A stretch of DNA of 64,000 nucleotides from Rhynchospora pubera (taxonomy: Eukaryota > Streptophyta > Magnoliopsida > Poales > Cyperaceae), in assembly GCA_028095005.1 (NCBI GenBank), contig CM051459.1, positions 119,943,431 through 120,007,430 of the forward strand, read 5' to 3'. The notes beneath the pieces are model-generated. The model did not search any database, was not told where the DNA came from, and worked only from the letters and a program-made list of their open reading frames with translations. The first letter of the stretch is position 1, and every line of letters starts with the position of its first letter. The translations under genes were made by a program, and so were the position numbers. Shown here one piece after another: positions 12,092-25,210 of the stretch.

Positions 12092-14567
12092 ATATTTTGT
12101 AATTCGTTAACTACTCAAACTGAATTTTAAAAGGTTATTAATTGTATAATATAACTAAATAGAAATCTTGAAAATCAATTTCAAAAGTTGCCTTGAGACT
12201 ATATATTTCAAATTTGTTTGTAATATTTCGAAATTGAAAACAAATTTCCAGCATTTCAACTTAAAATATTTGTAAGAAGCTTTCTAGTCAGAATTTCAAA
12301 CTGGCACCTTTTATTAATTAGTTAACAAAAACTGTCTCTAGCTACTAGCTAGTCCAAAGTCTGAATGCGCCTGATATTGATTAAAAATATTAAAAGACAT
12401 AAAAGCACTATAAATTTATTTAGCAGAAATTTATGCGCGTCGCTATTTGTTTATTATTTTCCTTAAAACTTAATTTGATATTTTTTTACTTATAAATAGG
12501 GAAAAAAAAATATTGATGTAGGCTTTTAGTTTCTAGGTAGTATATGTATTCCAAAACTGAGAGGGCTGGTTAGTAAGAAAGAATGTCAGTCAAGCATATT
12601 TTTCTGAACATAATTGCATGATGATACGTGTATATATGGCACAAAAAGGTGAAATAGACAGTGGAGATATCATGGAGCAACAATGGAGATTCCTGACATT
12701 TTTTCACGAAAGCATTGTGATTTTTAGGAGCTAATAGTTTTAGATATGACATGCAGGGTTCTGTGCAAACCGAAAGGACGCGCACCACCTTAGCACAGTG
12801 GTACAGATAACATGTCAATTGGAAGTGAGCTGTTTTCCTCGAACAAATCCACTATAAATTGAGGAGTAATGAATCAGATCTTGGAGGACAATCTCAAAAA
12901 ATGCAAAAAGAGAAGTACTAGAGATAGAAAACAATAAGATCATTATAAATTGTCTGGAATCTGACGGAAGAAAACAAAATAAGAAATGACTGCCTTCTCC
13001 TTGGCAGAACTGAGGTTTTAGGGAGTAATTATTAGCTAGGCACCTTGGATGGACACATCACACATGCATGAATAAGAAAATGAAATTATCAATTGCCAGA
13101 TCGATCTTAATTTTTTGTTTGGGAACTTTTTAAATTTTTTATATAAACATTTTTTTGTTTCAACAGGAGATCAATTTATATTTTTCTTGTTCATATATAA
13201 TTTCCAAACCTGTCTGTTTTGTTATAACACTTTTCAATTGGCTTACTCAACTGTTAAAACAGTACAAAGGCAAAAAATATATATAGAGATTTAAATTGTA
13301 TTGGGTAAATATAACATAATAAAAGAAAATATTATTACTTTTTGGTCCCTACGACATACTGTTCCACTATTTCATTTTTCTTTAAAATACTAATTATCTT
13401 GTTTTTTTTTAATGGGGGAGGCATGTAGGCATTTAAAAGAAAACTATCCATCATAAAAGCACTAACATGTAGCAAAAAAAAGTGCTTTTTTTCATATTCA
13501 ATTACGTTTTTAAAAATTATATTATTTAAACTAAACCTAGTAATGTTGGACCATTTATTTATTTTGCACACTTTCCCCATTGCTTGCGCAACTATGAGAG
13601 TATGACTATGACATTATGATCCGACAAACCTAAAAATAATAGTACGATTCACAACACAGAACTGTGACGGAAGGGATAGGATAGGGACCTTCCGATGGGT
13701 TACGCAACATGGGCAGCACGGGCAGTACATTTGAGACCTACTATGTGGAACCCCAAGCACCAAACAGGGGTCGTCGTAAACTCGTAATACGACATGGGCT
13801 ATGGACCCCGCGTAATCTGACCGCTGCTCCTTTTGTTGGTTTGGATCCAGCTGTGACTCGTGATCATTTATTTTCTGTTGCATATTACATGAAATCAACC
13901 ATGTAGTTGTATAATGAGCTGTATTATGACCTGCTACATAGAAGAAACATGGAAGTTGCTGAAGACGACATAAGACGTGAACACTTTTTTCAAATTTTGA
14001 ATGGGGAAACCGTGTTTGGGTTCCTTATTCAGGTCCCATTGGCCATTGCCAGTTTGCCACCCTGTTCAGGCTACTTCCCAACCTTATCTTTTTTTATCTT
14101 TCTCAATTATTTAATCACATATATCTGTAGAATCGTCATGACATGTTCCTTCTAGTTTGCTCATTAAAGAACGTCGAACAAACATTCACTAGCTACTAGG
14201 AGATTTCATATATAAAACAAGTTCCAAAATATCTTTCTATTCATTAGTTAGTAACTTTAACCTAATTTGCATTACACATTAATGACATACAAGTATATTA
14301 AGATAACTCGAGAATGTACATATTAATACAATAAATAAATGTGTTGCATTTTTCCAAAAAGAATCACAATTATTTCAGTATCCGTATTACAAATCTATTG
14401 AACAAAATACAAGCAAAAACAGACCTATACTCATTACTCAAGTATGTTACAAATAAAAAGAATGCAAGAATTGTTGTCAACCAATCAATCTATTCAAACT
14501 TTACATACAATTGAGACCTATACTAGAGAGGGATATAATCCACACACTGCAAAATAATCCTAGCTAG
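12092..14567. other. Intergenic and 3' flank of peroxidase A
   Basis: No recognised gene. At 13709-14155 there are two in-tandem open frames of 65 and 82 codons (including RGRRKLVIRHGLWTPR and LLHRRNMEVAEDDIRREHFF) with higher GC than their surroundings, possibly remains of a gene, but I recognise no family. From 14160 to 14567 the sequence is the peroxidase 3' flank that is duplicated at 18257-19260. Confidence 0.55.
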
Positions 14568-15732
14568 TTAATTAACCTTCCTACAGTTCAATCTGATCTC
14601 TCCATTGTTTCCTGTCAAAGGACTGAGGTTGCCCATCTTCACCATGGCCTTGGCGAAATCCTTTGCGAAAAGATTTGCATCTTTGCTGTACCGCTGCACC
14701 AGCTTATCCTGTGAACCGCCATTGAATAGCTCCTGATCAGAATGGAACAATCCCTTTTTATTGACTAGATTCACATAATATGCATTGTCGAAAGTCGTCG
14801 GACTTTGCACGTCTATTGGTGCTACGTTATTGTCACCTCCGGTCTGTGGACAGGTTTGCTGGCGCATTGTGGCAAAGCTTGAGTTGATGTTGGCTTCGTT
14901 GAAGATGCGGTTGCGAAAGAGTTGGCATCGTGTTTGCCCGATTGTGTGGGCACCAGAGAGTGCTGTCATTTCACGTGCAGTGAATCCCTTTGAGCCGAAT
15001 ACGGAGATTAGATTGGCCAAGCTGGAATCAGGACCCGGTAAGTTTGCGTTGGCCGCACTTTGGCTGGCTGTTTTGGCATCCCTTCGTCCAAGTGGTACAT
15101 TCCATGTTGGACCTCCAAGCTGAATTGTAATGATATAATTAATTAGTACAATATCTTGAGTTTTACTGTTCAACAAAATTAGTTTTTTCTGATATTCACA
15201 ATTTGTTAAATTTAAGCTGTACTTACCAAATTGACACCGTCACGAGCAGCAAGAGCTACAATGTCAGCGCAGGAGACCGTGGCATTGCAAGATGCTTCCA
15301 CTTGAGTTTTAATGGTATCAATGACTTCGAAACCACGAACCGAGTTCGCATTAGGTCCTGCATTTTTCTCACCGGTAAATGTCGCCGTATCATCCAACAG
15401 AATTGATGCATCACAACCCTAATGCAAAATAAGTGGCCATGGTCAATTTATATGTTCAACTATAGCTATTTCAAATCCATTGAATTTAGATAAAAGGTTA
15501 ATCAGTTGATCTTAGTTCTTACTTGAACAAAGCAATCGTGGAAGAAAAGGCGAAGAATGGAGGCGCCCATTCGGGGCTCCTTAGCAACCGCCTGAGTCAT
15601 GACCGATCGAACAATCGATTGTACATTGGGACATGTCTTTTTGTAGAAATTATTGGATAACTGTCCATGAACAGAGCAAAGAAGTAGAGAAAGTAGAGCA
15701 AGTAAAAGAGCTCTGTTGGAATGCACCGCCAT
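14568..15732 (-). CDS. Class III peroxidase, copy A
   Basis: A secretory plant heme peroxidase that oxidises phenolics, such as lignin precursors, with H2O2 in the wall or vacuole. Exons on the minus strand: 15732-15523, 15418-15227, 15119-14568; 317 residues. Signal peptide is residues 1-23, ending CSVHG, and the mature protein starts QLS. In mature (horseradish peroxidase) numbering the catalytic R38 and H42 lie in RLFFHDCF, and the distal calcium ligands D43, V46, G48, D50 and S52 are all present. The proximal heme histidine is in SGAHTIGQ, and the proximal calcium loop is around SPTTFDNAYY. The eight conserved cysteines are visible (TC, DCF, GCDA, ASC, SCAD, TRC, QTC, NCR). Introns fall at FVQ/GCDA and NL/GGPTW; the third intron common in the family is absent, as in copies B-D. 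A TATA box lies about 150 bp upstream. Looks intact. Confidence 0.95.
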
Positions 15733-15883
15733 TCCTGCTTGAGAAGTAAGAACAAAGTGTTGGGTTAATTTTAGCCTTCTAGGGGAGTGTTCTGGAGCTT
15801 AATTTGGATAGAAAGTGTTGTGCTTCTTTCCCTTTCGAGAGATTGAGTGATGGAGATGGTGTCACTCAAAAGGAGGTTGGTTG

Positions 15884-15893
15884 TTTATATAAG
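15884..15893 (-). promoter_or_regulatory. TATA box of peroxidase A
   Basis: Minus-strand CTTATATAAA about 150 bp upstream of the ATG at 15732, a normal distance given the 5' leader. Confidence 0.65.
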
Positions 15894-15899
15894 AGAGGT

Positions 15900-17870
15900 A
15901 TTGAGGAAAGAAGGTTGGACGCGTTTTAGTAGTATTCATGCAGACATGCAGTGGCACATGGCTGGAGAGCATGTATTCAACGCGTGATTGCTTAACTATT
16001 GCTTGTTGCTGTTGGGTTTCTTTCGAATACAAAGATACATGGTATTGGTAGCAAATTTGGACCGGGTGGTTGAATAAAAAAAAGCACTACTACTCATTAG
16101 AGAAGATAATATACATTATACTATAGGCACCGCAAGATTCGAAGTCTGATTTGGAATGTAAAAATATGTATTAGTATTACTATAAGTAGGGATACATAAT
16201 TGTATGTAAAAAACTTGATTTCACTCTAAAATGATGATAAAGTACAGATGAGGTTAAACTTCGCTACACTGTTTTGGATATCATGAGTCATGACAATAAC
16301 TGAGCCGCTATTAGTTGGGTTTATGCAATTGTTCATCAAAATAATAAAAAAATATATAATATCAGTCTATCAGTAATTCAGAAAAGAAAAATAAGAGATG
16401 GACAACTGGCTTTCTCAGGTTATAAATATTTGACTTCTCTTTCATAGCCTCTGGCTAAAATTGACTATAATAAATGAAAGATGGGCGCTTAGTATTTGCT
16501 TTAATGAAAACTGGCCTTCTCAGTTTAAATTTTTTTTTATCATTATTATTATTATTATTTTAATTTTTTTTTAAAACAGGGGTAACTCCCTGCCACTTCC
16601 ATTAAAAAAAGGGAAAAGGAATTATCTTGCCTTCTTAGAAATCAGAATCACAATTTCCCAACATTCTTTCCATATTTGTTAAAAGAAACGTACACTTTCG
16701 TACAACATACATTTTTCATTTATTTTTTTATAGCTATTAATATTTCTGAGAAGCACTTTTTTTTATAGCAAATTAAATATTTTTTACTCGCAAAACTAGA
16801 CACCGACGCTTCATGCTAATTGCATATTTATATCTTGATCGATAGGGTGTACAACAAGCCGCACAAACCGAAAAGTAAAAAACAAAAGCAAAAAAAGATG
16901 TTCTAGACCGTCCTGGTCAGATGGTCCAGGATATTTTCATCAGAACTTCATGGAATGGTGGAATATTTTTACGTTCCGATACCCTCATTATTATTTACTT
17001 TATCCTAATTCGTGAAGGTACAAAAACTTTACTTTTGTTATAGCCGAAAAAATTGTACACATTTAACTATTTGTCCGGTAGTAATTAAAAAAAAAAGTGT
17101 TATCTCTTTCTCAATTTCATACAGATCTAAATTTATTTAAACAGACATGTTTTTATTTCAAAATTAAAAATTTCCTGCCGTAATTATAACAACTTTTTCA
17201 ATAGATATTTACGTAGCACATTTATCCTATTTATGTTCATTCACCCTATATTATAAAAAAACACGTTTAAAATGTTTTCAACTAAACTATACTAAAAAAA
17301 ATTTAAATTTGAATTTGATTTGAAGTCCCGTCCGTCAAAATTCTATAAGTTTCAACAAGATATTTTATGTACTTCCTAAACCGTGAATGGCAGGATATTT
17401 GTAATTAAATAAAGAAAAGGCACGTGGAGGGAAACAGTATATTGGCTTGAACTTGATCCATGGATGCTTTTTGCGCAGTCTAGTAGTGGTCAATTGCTCC
17501 GTACCTTAATTGGGCAAACTCGTGAATTCTTTGGCCCGCATGGTATGGTCTTCTGTCTCATAACACGTGTTTAGATCAACTTTCTTAAGAGGTATTCGAA
17601 TGATTTTTTTATTCATTATAGATTGCTTCTAAAGAAAATTGTGTTGTAGACAGTTTCAATCTTGGGATGCATGAAATAAAGAGGTTTTTCTTCACTAATT
17701 ATCATATTTTGGATGGTTATGAACCAATTATACATGTATTAAAAGAAAAATAATTAGCTGGCCACTTCTGGAAATAGAAGCTATAATTTACTGTTTCAAA
17801 TAATGCATAAAAAACTATTATTTTCTTGAAAGGAAGACATACTAGATAAAAGCTGCAATACATCGATATT
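15900..17870. other. Intergenic, no recognised gene
   Basis: Upstream region of peroxidase A and AT-rich DNA, with an ATT microsatellite at about 16539-16560. No supported coding frame. Confidence 0.6.
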
Positions 17871-17878
17871 GCCATATT

Positions 17879-18083
17879 TATGGCTGCATAACGTCTAAAA
17901 CGACCACAAAAACGGTCGATTTCGTTAACCGTTTCGTTTTAAAACGAAATTGATCATCCATTTGCATTAACCGTTTCTTTTTGGACGAAACGGTCGAAAT
18001 TGATCACCCATTTGCATTAATCGTTTCGTTTTGGACGAAACGAAACGAAAAGACGGTCGAAACGGTGACCGTTTTCACCCCTA
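17879..18083. mobile_element. hAT-like MITE, 205 bp
   Basis: Flanked by an exact 8-bp duplication GCCATATT (17871-17878 and 18084-18091). Ends are TATGGCTGCATAACG and, inverted, TAGGGGTGAAAACG. The body is built from AAACGGTCG / CGTTTCGTTTT motifs shared with the larger element at 19267-19933, so the two are one family. Confidence 0.85.
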
Positions 18084-18114
18084 GCCATATTGATTAATGG
18101 ATAGAAATAGAAGA

Positions 18115-18235
18115 ATTAAGCAATCTTACTGGGTTTGAGGACTTGGGCCTTAAAATACCACTTGGAACTTTGATGGACCTATTGCAGTTGTGGCAAAATA
18201 GGAAAAATCAAAGACATTCGGCCTTCAGATTGTTA
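18115..18235. repeat. Duplicated block 1 beside the peroxidase relic
   Basis: Begins ATTAAGCAATCTTAC and includes GGGCCTTAAAATACCA and TTTGATGGACCTATTGCAG. The same order is found at 19934-20077. The pair brackets the peroxidase relic and marks a local duplication. Confidence 0.8.
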
Positions 18236-18256
18236 TGGCGAAAAGTTCCTTTAAGT

Positions 18257-19260
18257 TTGCTCATTAAAGAACGTCGAACAAATTACATTCACTAGCTGCT
18301 AGGAGATTTCATATATAAAACTAGTTTCAAAATATCTTACAGTTCATTAGTTAGTAACTTTTAGCCTAATTTGCATCACATTAAAATATTTTTAAGATAA
18401 CTCAAGAATGTACATTAATACTACTCATAAAGAGGAAGGTTACAATTAATGCCATAATTTTAGAGTGTCACCAAATACCACAATTTTATTTTTCATCAAT
18501 AATTAAAAATTTAAAATTTAAATGTTAAATCCAAACCGTAGATCTGGTAAAACTTAACGAGCGATGTGTTTCCATATGAATTTTATAAAATTTGGAGTTG
18601 ATTTGATATTTGATCAAGAGGTCAAACTATGAATGTATTATAATTAATCTGTCATAGTTAACAAGATTTGTTTATTTTTTAACCTCTTGATCAAATATCA
18701 AATAAAGTCCAAATTTAATAAAACTTATAAAGAAACGCATCGCTTGTTAAGTTGTATAAAATCAACGGTTTTGATTTAACATTTCAATTTTTTAGTTATT
18801 GATGAAATTTAAGTTATGGCATTTGATAGCACCCTAAAATTGTGGCACTAGAACATTTCTGATTTCTCATAAATAAATGTGCTGCATTTCATCCAGAAAA
18901 AATCACAGTTATTTTAGTATCTGTCTATAGTTAGTAACTTCTAGCCTAATTCGCATTACATGCAAGCTAGTATATAAAGATAACTCAAGAATGTACATTA
19001 ACACAATAAATAAATGTGTTACATTTCATCCAAAAACAATCACAATTATTTTATCATCTGTATTACAAATCTTTTGAACAAAATACAAGCAAAAGGCAGA
19101 TCTATACTCAAGTGTGTTACAATTAAAAAAGAATACAAGAATTGTAGTCAACCAATCAATCTATTCATACTTTGCATACACTTAGGACCTACTAAAGAGT
19201 TATAATCCACACACTGCAACAAAACCCTAATTAATTAACCTTCCTACAGTTCAATCTGAT
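18257..19260 (-). pseudogene. Relic of a peroxidase gene: 3' flank plus last nine codons
   Basis: The sequence matches the 3' flank of peroxidase A (14160-14567) block by block, for example CTCATTAAAGAACGTCGAAC and CAACCAATCAATCTATTC. It ends with minus-strand codons for IRLNCRKVN and a stop (19260-19231), the same C-terminus as copy A. Everything 5' of those codons is missing. The flank is present twice in tandem: copy one 18257-18918, holding a foldback element, and copy two from about 18919. A hAT element (19267-19933) sits at the break, but its target duplication ATTAAGCA shows that the truncated end was already next to duplicated block 2 when it landed. Confidence 0.85.
18432..18865. mobile_element. 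Foldback element with 8-bp target duplication
   Basis: A 434-bp insertion within the duplicated peroxidase flank, bounded by CTCATAAA (18424-18431 and 18866-18873). Its inverted arms (about 18452-18625 and 18682-18858) include CATAATTTTAGAGTG against CACCCTAAAATTGTGGCA, and a core TTTGATATTTGATCAAGAGG like that of the element at 7867-8632. Comparison with the uninterrupted flank at 14290-14350 confirms it is an insertion. Confidence 0.8.
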
Positions 19261-19266
19261 TAAGCA

Positions 19267-19933
19267 TAGGGGAGCATAACGTGGTCGTTTACCACGAAAG
19301 TGGTCATTTTCGTTAACCGTTACATTGATACACGAAATTTTTATACTTATTGCGTTGATTGTTGTATCCGTTTAACACATGTTGCGTTGATTGTTCCGTT
19401 GATGGGAACGATCAAACGGTTATAACCGTCTTTGACTACCTAACTGTTTTGCATTTTATTAAGATGTAAGAAAATAAACTATTCTGCATTTTGTATGAAA
19501 CAAAGATAGAGAAATGACAGGTTAGGTCATGCGGGAAAGGGGGAGAAGGTACTATAATCACCTCTTGCTCTCGACGGCGATTGTACTCGGTGGTGCAGAG
19601 GCGAGAGAGATAGATGTGATTGTGTTCGGCGGAGAAATGATGGAGCGACGCTGCAGAAATCTAATTTTACTCATTTCTCCCTCGATCTCTTTGCTGAGGT
19701 ACTCTGCAATCTAATAATAAAACCATAAAAAAAATTTTAGACGAAATGCGCGAAATAAACGACCACGAAACGTACCAGTTTCACTAATCGTTCCATTCTG
19801 AGACGAAACAATATTTCTATTTGCGTTGGTTGTTTCATTCCTTAAACGAAACTGAAATCTTTATCCGTTATCGTTCAGTTCCGGACGAAACGAAACGAAA
19901 GAACGGTTAAAACGGCTACTGTTTTCAGCCCTA
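19267..19933. mobile_element. hAT-like element, 667 bp
   Basis: Exact 8-bp duplication ATTAAGCA (19259-19266 and 19934-19941). Starts TAGGGGAGCATAACG and ends TTTTCAGCCCTA. The ends share CGAAACGAAA/AACGGTTAAAACGG motifs with the 205-bp element at 17879. The middle (about 19500-19720) is GC-richer and unrelated, perhaps captured sequence. No transposase. Confidence 0.85.
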
Positions 19934-20077
19934 ATTAAGCAATCTTACAGGGTTTGAGGCTTTGGGCCTTAAAATACCAGTTGGTACTTTGATGGACCTA
20001 TTGCAGATTTGCAGACTTGCATTTGTGGCCTTGTGGCCTAATAGAAAAATGAAAGACATTTGGCCTTCAAATTGTTA
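19934..20077. repeat. Duplicated block 2 beside the peroxidase relic
   Basis: Same sequence as 18115-18235, with small differences and an extra GCAGATTTGCAGACTTGC stretch. It is the outer partner of the duplication that contains the relic. Confidence 0.8.
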
Positions 20078-20556
20078 CTGCACCTATGTATAAATGAGGA
20101 TTAATTTACGATGTGCCGATGTAACTAAACTATATCCTTGTATGATATCACAGTATCATTCCAAGTACAAAGAAGTATACTAAATAAACAACAAATTAAT
20201 AACAAGAGAAAGTAGTGGAATTAATCACATGCACTAATACAATGGAGGAGAAAAAATAGACTACACAAACCATTCAGGAAAGTATTGTAGTAAACAAACT
20301 TCTTCACCAACAAATGAACTGTGAGAAAGAAGTAACTTCATCCAATTGCTGGTCCCACAAAGGTGCAGAGTGTACCACAGTGTATTTAAGTAAGGATGTT
20401 CCTGACATATTTCAATTTCATAGTTAATAATCTCTCCTTAGGAAGCATGTTTTAAGTAAATTAAAACATAACTTTGCTGGGAATTATTGGAAGGACTATA
20501 ATTAGTTGCTGTCTAGACAGGTGTCACAGGTCTCAATGGAATTCAAAACATAACTT
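20078..20556. other. Intergenic up to the copia insertion
   Basis: No coding frame recognised. The minus strand across the empty copia target site (25756 side joined to 20556 side) would read CTGTACTG|GTAAGTT, which resembles a splice donor; see the copia element. Confidence 0.5.
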
Positions 20557-20561
20557 ACCAG

Positions 20562-21088
20562 TGTTGGGACACGCTCACAGGTGCCTAGACACAGCGGAAG
20601 CCAAGTAAATAAGGAGGTAGTAATTTCGACAAACACGTGACGGGCATTAAACAAACCCACAAGAACAAAGCTATAATGGTACCACTTGAGAACCAAACAA
20701 CAATAGCACAATCAAGCACAAGAAAATAAAGAAGAGACACAAGATTTTACGTGGAAACCCGAAAGGGAAAAACCACGGGAGCGATCGGTGCAAATCCACT
20801 AAATCAAAAGTTTCTTACAAGTACATGGAGATCATCAAGCTATCAACCTTCCTCTCTCTCTCACTCACACTCTCACTCACTATTTGAGGTGGAATTAACA
20901 AGATATACAAGAGAAATAGTAAACCCTAGATAGCTAGCTTGGAGAAGACAAGAGAGCTTCAAGGAGATTCGGTTCTCCTCTCTGGAATGATGCGCACATA
21001 CACACTCTCATTTCCGTCCCTTTTGTTTTCTTTCCGTATGGGCCAGCATGGGCCACGGCCCATTATCATTTGGCTTCATACAATAACA
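20562..21088 (-). repeat. 3' LTR of the 5.19-kb copia element
   Basis: 527 bp, TGTTGGGACACG ... CATACAATAACA on the plus strand; nearly identical to 25225-25751. The polypurine tract complement is at 21089-21099. Confidence 0.95.
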
Positions 21089-21165
21089 ATCTCCCACTTG
21101 AAGACAAACCTCCCACTTGATCTTCACAAGCATACACCTTGCACCTCGCTCCAAACACACCCGAG

Positions 21166-24100
21166 TTACTCAACCAACCCGGATTGCCTCCTACAAAATA
21201 TTACCTTGTCGGGAGGCACCACCTTCGTGAACATATCGGCAACATTCTCCTTCGTGTGAACCTTTCTCACGACTAGTTGCCTATGGTCTAGAACATCACG
21301 AATGAAGTGGTATCGCACATCAATGTGCTTAGTTATTGAGTGATATGCCGCATTCTTTGAAAGATGTATGGCACCTTGATTATCACAATGCACCACATAC
21401 TCCATTTGCTTCAACCCAAATTGTGCAAGCAACCTTTTCAACCAAAGCATTTCTTTCACCGCCTCGGTCAATGCAACATACTCCGATTCCGTGGAAGACA
21501 AAGCAACAATATCTTGTAGTCGAGACATCCAACTAACGGCTCCACCACCGATAGTAAAGACAAAGCCCGTCGTGGACTTCCTTGTCTCACTACAACCCGC
21601 ATGATCGGCATCAACATACCCTTCAATTGCTAATTTAGAATCTCCTCCAAAATATAACCGCAAGCCACGAGTGCCTTTCAAGTATCGAAGTATCCACTTT
21701 ACTGCTTGCCAATGCTCCCATCCCGGGTTAGACATATATCGAGAGACAACTCCCATTGCATGTGCAATGTCCGGCCGTGTGCACACCATAGCATACATCA
21801 AGCTACCAACGGCCGATAAGTATGGAACATTTTCCATCTTCAATCTCTCTTGAGCATTCTTTGGAGAATTCTTTTTAGACAACTTAAAATGACCGGCTAA
21901 AGGTGTAGTCACCGGTTTGCAATTCACCATGTCAAACCTCTCAAGGACTTTATCAACATACTCCGTTTGACTTAACCAAAGCTTGCCTCTCTCCCGATCC
22001 CTATGAATCCGCATGCCCAATATTTTTCTTGCTTCGCCAAGATCCTTGGTTGCAAACCTCTTAGACATATCAAGCTTAAGAGACTTAATCTCATCATGAT
22101 CATTACTAGCAATCAACATGTCATCCACATAAAGTAACAACAAGGTGAAAGTGCCACCCACCTTTCCTTTCATGTAGACACAATGATCATAACCACTTCT
22201 TTCAAAACCTTCTTCTTGCATAAAAGTATCAAACTTCTTGTACCATTGCCGAGAGGCTTGCTTCAAACCATACAACCCCTTCTTCAATCTACACACAAGA
22301 TTAGGGTTTGATTCATCAACAAAACCTTCCGGTTGTGACATATAGATCTCCTCATCCAAGTCACCATGCAAGAAAGCCGTCTTGATATCAAGTTGCACAA
22401 GCTCCAAGTCTAAGTTAGCCACCAATGACAAAACAACCCTTATGGAACTATGCTTCACAACGGGAGAGAATATCTCATTAAAGTTAACACCATGTTTTTG
22501 TCCATAGCCCTTGACTACTAACCTTGCCTTATGCCGTTTAGAACCATCGGCTTCATTTTTCAACACAAATACCCACCTATTTTTCAATGCCTTCTTTTCC
22601 TTAGGAAGTTTAACCAACTCCCAAGTCTCATTGAGATGCAACGAGTTCATTTCATCCTCCATTGCTTCAAGCCACATAGCCTTCTGCGAACAATTTATAG
22701 CCTCATGAATTGACTCGGGTTCACCCGCATCCGTGAACAAAGCATAATACAAGGAAGGTGAATACCTTTGTGTAGCTCTTGAAATCCGAGTTGACCTCCT
22801 CAACTCTTGTACCGGAGTATTAGTGTGCTCTTCTTCAACAATGCCTTCATTCTCATGCGCTTCCACCGGCTCACTCTCATCCTCATTATCATGACCACTA
22901 ACTTGAGGATCCGCTAGCATCTTGGGTGCAACACTAGCATCAACATGCTTCTCCACATGTCTTTCTTCATTTTGCTCCTTCTCATGATTTTCAATGAACA
23001 TCACATCTTCACGAAATATGACATCTCGGCTTCTAATTGTCTTCTTGTCAATAGGATCCCACACCCTATAACCCAAATCATCACCGCCACAGCCAACAAA
23101 TGCACACCTTCGTGACTTGACATCGAGCTTATTCCTTTTCACATTAGGAATTTTCACATAAGCCTCACATCCAAAAGTTCTTAAATGGCCATAAGAGATC
23201 TTCTTGCCACTCCATACGACTTCCGGTATGCCACCGTCCAATGCCACACTAGGTGATCGGTTTATGAGATAAACCGCCGTGTTAGCCGCTTCGGCCCAAA
23301 ATGATTTTGGAAGACCCGAGTGAGACAACATACTTCTAATCCTCTCCACAATGGTCCGGTTCATCCTCTCAATGACTCCATTTTCTTGTGGAGTGTATGG
23401 AACCGTCTTCACTCTCCGAATGCCATTTCTCGCACAAAAATTGTCAAAATCATTAGAGCAAAATTCACCACCATTATCGGTTTGTAAACACTTAATGGAT
23501 TTTTCACTCTCTTTTTCAACACGAGATTTAAAGTTCTTAAAGGTTTCAAGAACTTGATCTTTTGAGGACAAGGGATAAATCTAACAATTCCTATAAAAGT
23601 CATCTAAGAAAGTAACAAAATAACTAGCACCACCAAGAAATTTGACATTAAATGGACCACACACATCGAAATAAACCAATTCCAATGGTTTCACCTTTCT
23701 ATGGGACTCATTCCTCTTAAAATTCACTCTCTTTTGTTTTACCATTACACAATGAAAACAAAATTCAAGAGATGAACAATCAAAAGAAGGAATGTAATTT
23801 TCACTTTGTAACACTTTCATACCTCTTTCACTTAGATGATAAAGGCGGTTGTGCCACATGTGCATATCACCATGCTCACTTGCCATAGCAACAACACCCT
23901 TTCGAGGCGCTCCATGAAGAGTGTACAAACTCCCATCTTTGTGTCCTTTCATCAATGTCATGCAACCCTTTGACACTTTCCATGATCCCTCACCAAAAGA
24001 TACAACAAATCCGCCATCATCAAGTTGACCCACCGAGATAAGATTCTTGGTTATCTTGGGAACATACCTCACATTGTTCAACTTACATCGCCTTCCATTG

Positions 24101-25110
24101 GCTTGCTCAAGCTCAAAATCACCAACTCCAAGAATCTTGCATGGCCGACTATCACCAAGATAGACATTCCCACCATCTACATCCTTGTAGTTGACAAAAT
24201 AAGAACGATCCGAGCATATGTGAAATGATGCACCCGAATCCAATACCCAAACATCCATGTTTTCTTTCTCGGAACTTGTCACACTTAGAGTCACCGCATC
24301 TCCAATCTCATCGGAAACTATACTCACTTCACCATCTTGCTTCTTCTCTTTTTGCTTGCCTTTCAAGAGAGGACAATCTCTCTTCAAGTGACCTTCATTC
24401 TTGCAATGCCAACAAGAAAATTTTCGGCCTTTAGACTTTGATCTTCCTTTGCCTTGAGAACCACCCTTCTTGTCCGAGGAATTGCCCCTAGTCACCGGCC
24501 GTCCCCTATCAACCGTCAATGCCTCACTAGGCCCGGTTTCCAATTGGGTTGTGGCCTTTCTAGTTTCCTCATTCATTAATGAAGCAACAACATCACTCAA
24601 TTTGAATTGGTTGCCCATTGTGTTTGCAACGGTAGTCACAAGAATATCCCAACTTGTAGGCAAAGAGCTCAAAAGTAACAAGCATAAAACCTCCTCATCA
24701 AGGTTTACCTTCAAGGACTTCAATTGAGCCGCAATTGAGTTGAACTCACTTACATGCGTTCTCATTGAAATGTCATCCTTCATTTTCAAGAGAAATAACC
24801 GCTTCATAGCATGCATCTTGTTTACACCCGAAGGTTGCTCATATGATCGCTCCAATGTGGTCCAAAGCTCATGAGCGGTTTTACATTGGTAGACATCAAA
24901 CAAGATAGATGATGAAATACACGGCCTTATAGCCGCCAAACACTTCCGATCTAACAACTCCCATTCATGATCCTCCATATGAATAGGTTGTGCACCTGGT
25001 CCCATCAATGGTAAATCCAAATCCCTTACCACCAAGTAATCTTGCATTAACATTTTCCAAATTGGCCAATTGCTATCATTCAACTTCTCAAATTCCATAG
25101 CTTTTTCCAT
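21166..25110 (-). pseudogene. Copia gag-pol polyprotein with one in-frame stop
   Basis: Minus-strand frame from ATG 25110 to a stop at 21166, about 1,315 codons. In order: gag, with a CCHC knuckle CWHCKNEGHLKRDC near residue 233; aspartic protease DSGASFH near 290; pre-integrase MWHNRLYHLSERG; integrase core with TDNGGEF near 543; reverse transcriptase with YVDDMLIA near 993; RNase H with STESEYVAL near 1200. A TAG at 23583-23581, in the N-terminal part of integrase, is the only stop; the frame continues past it without a shift (YPLSSKDQVLETF follows). Related elements have Trp around this position, and TGG to TAG is one substitution. Without readthrough only gag, protease and a piece of integrase would be made. 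Confidence 0.93.
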
Positions 25111-25210
25111 TCTATCACCACTACACGTGTAACCACCGAAATACACAAGAACTTAGACCTACACCAATCCAAGTCTCAAACTCCTATTCTTGACACCAAC
25201 GAGCCAACAC

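Noticed and set aside
13709..14155. Two adjacent open frames of 65 and 82 codons
   Set aside because: No domain recognised, frames separated by stops, no splice signals linking them. Mentioned only as part of the intergenic description.
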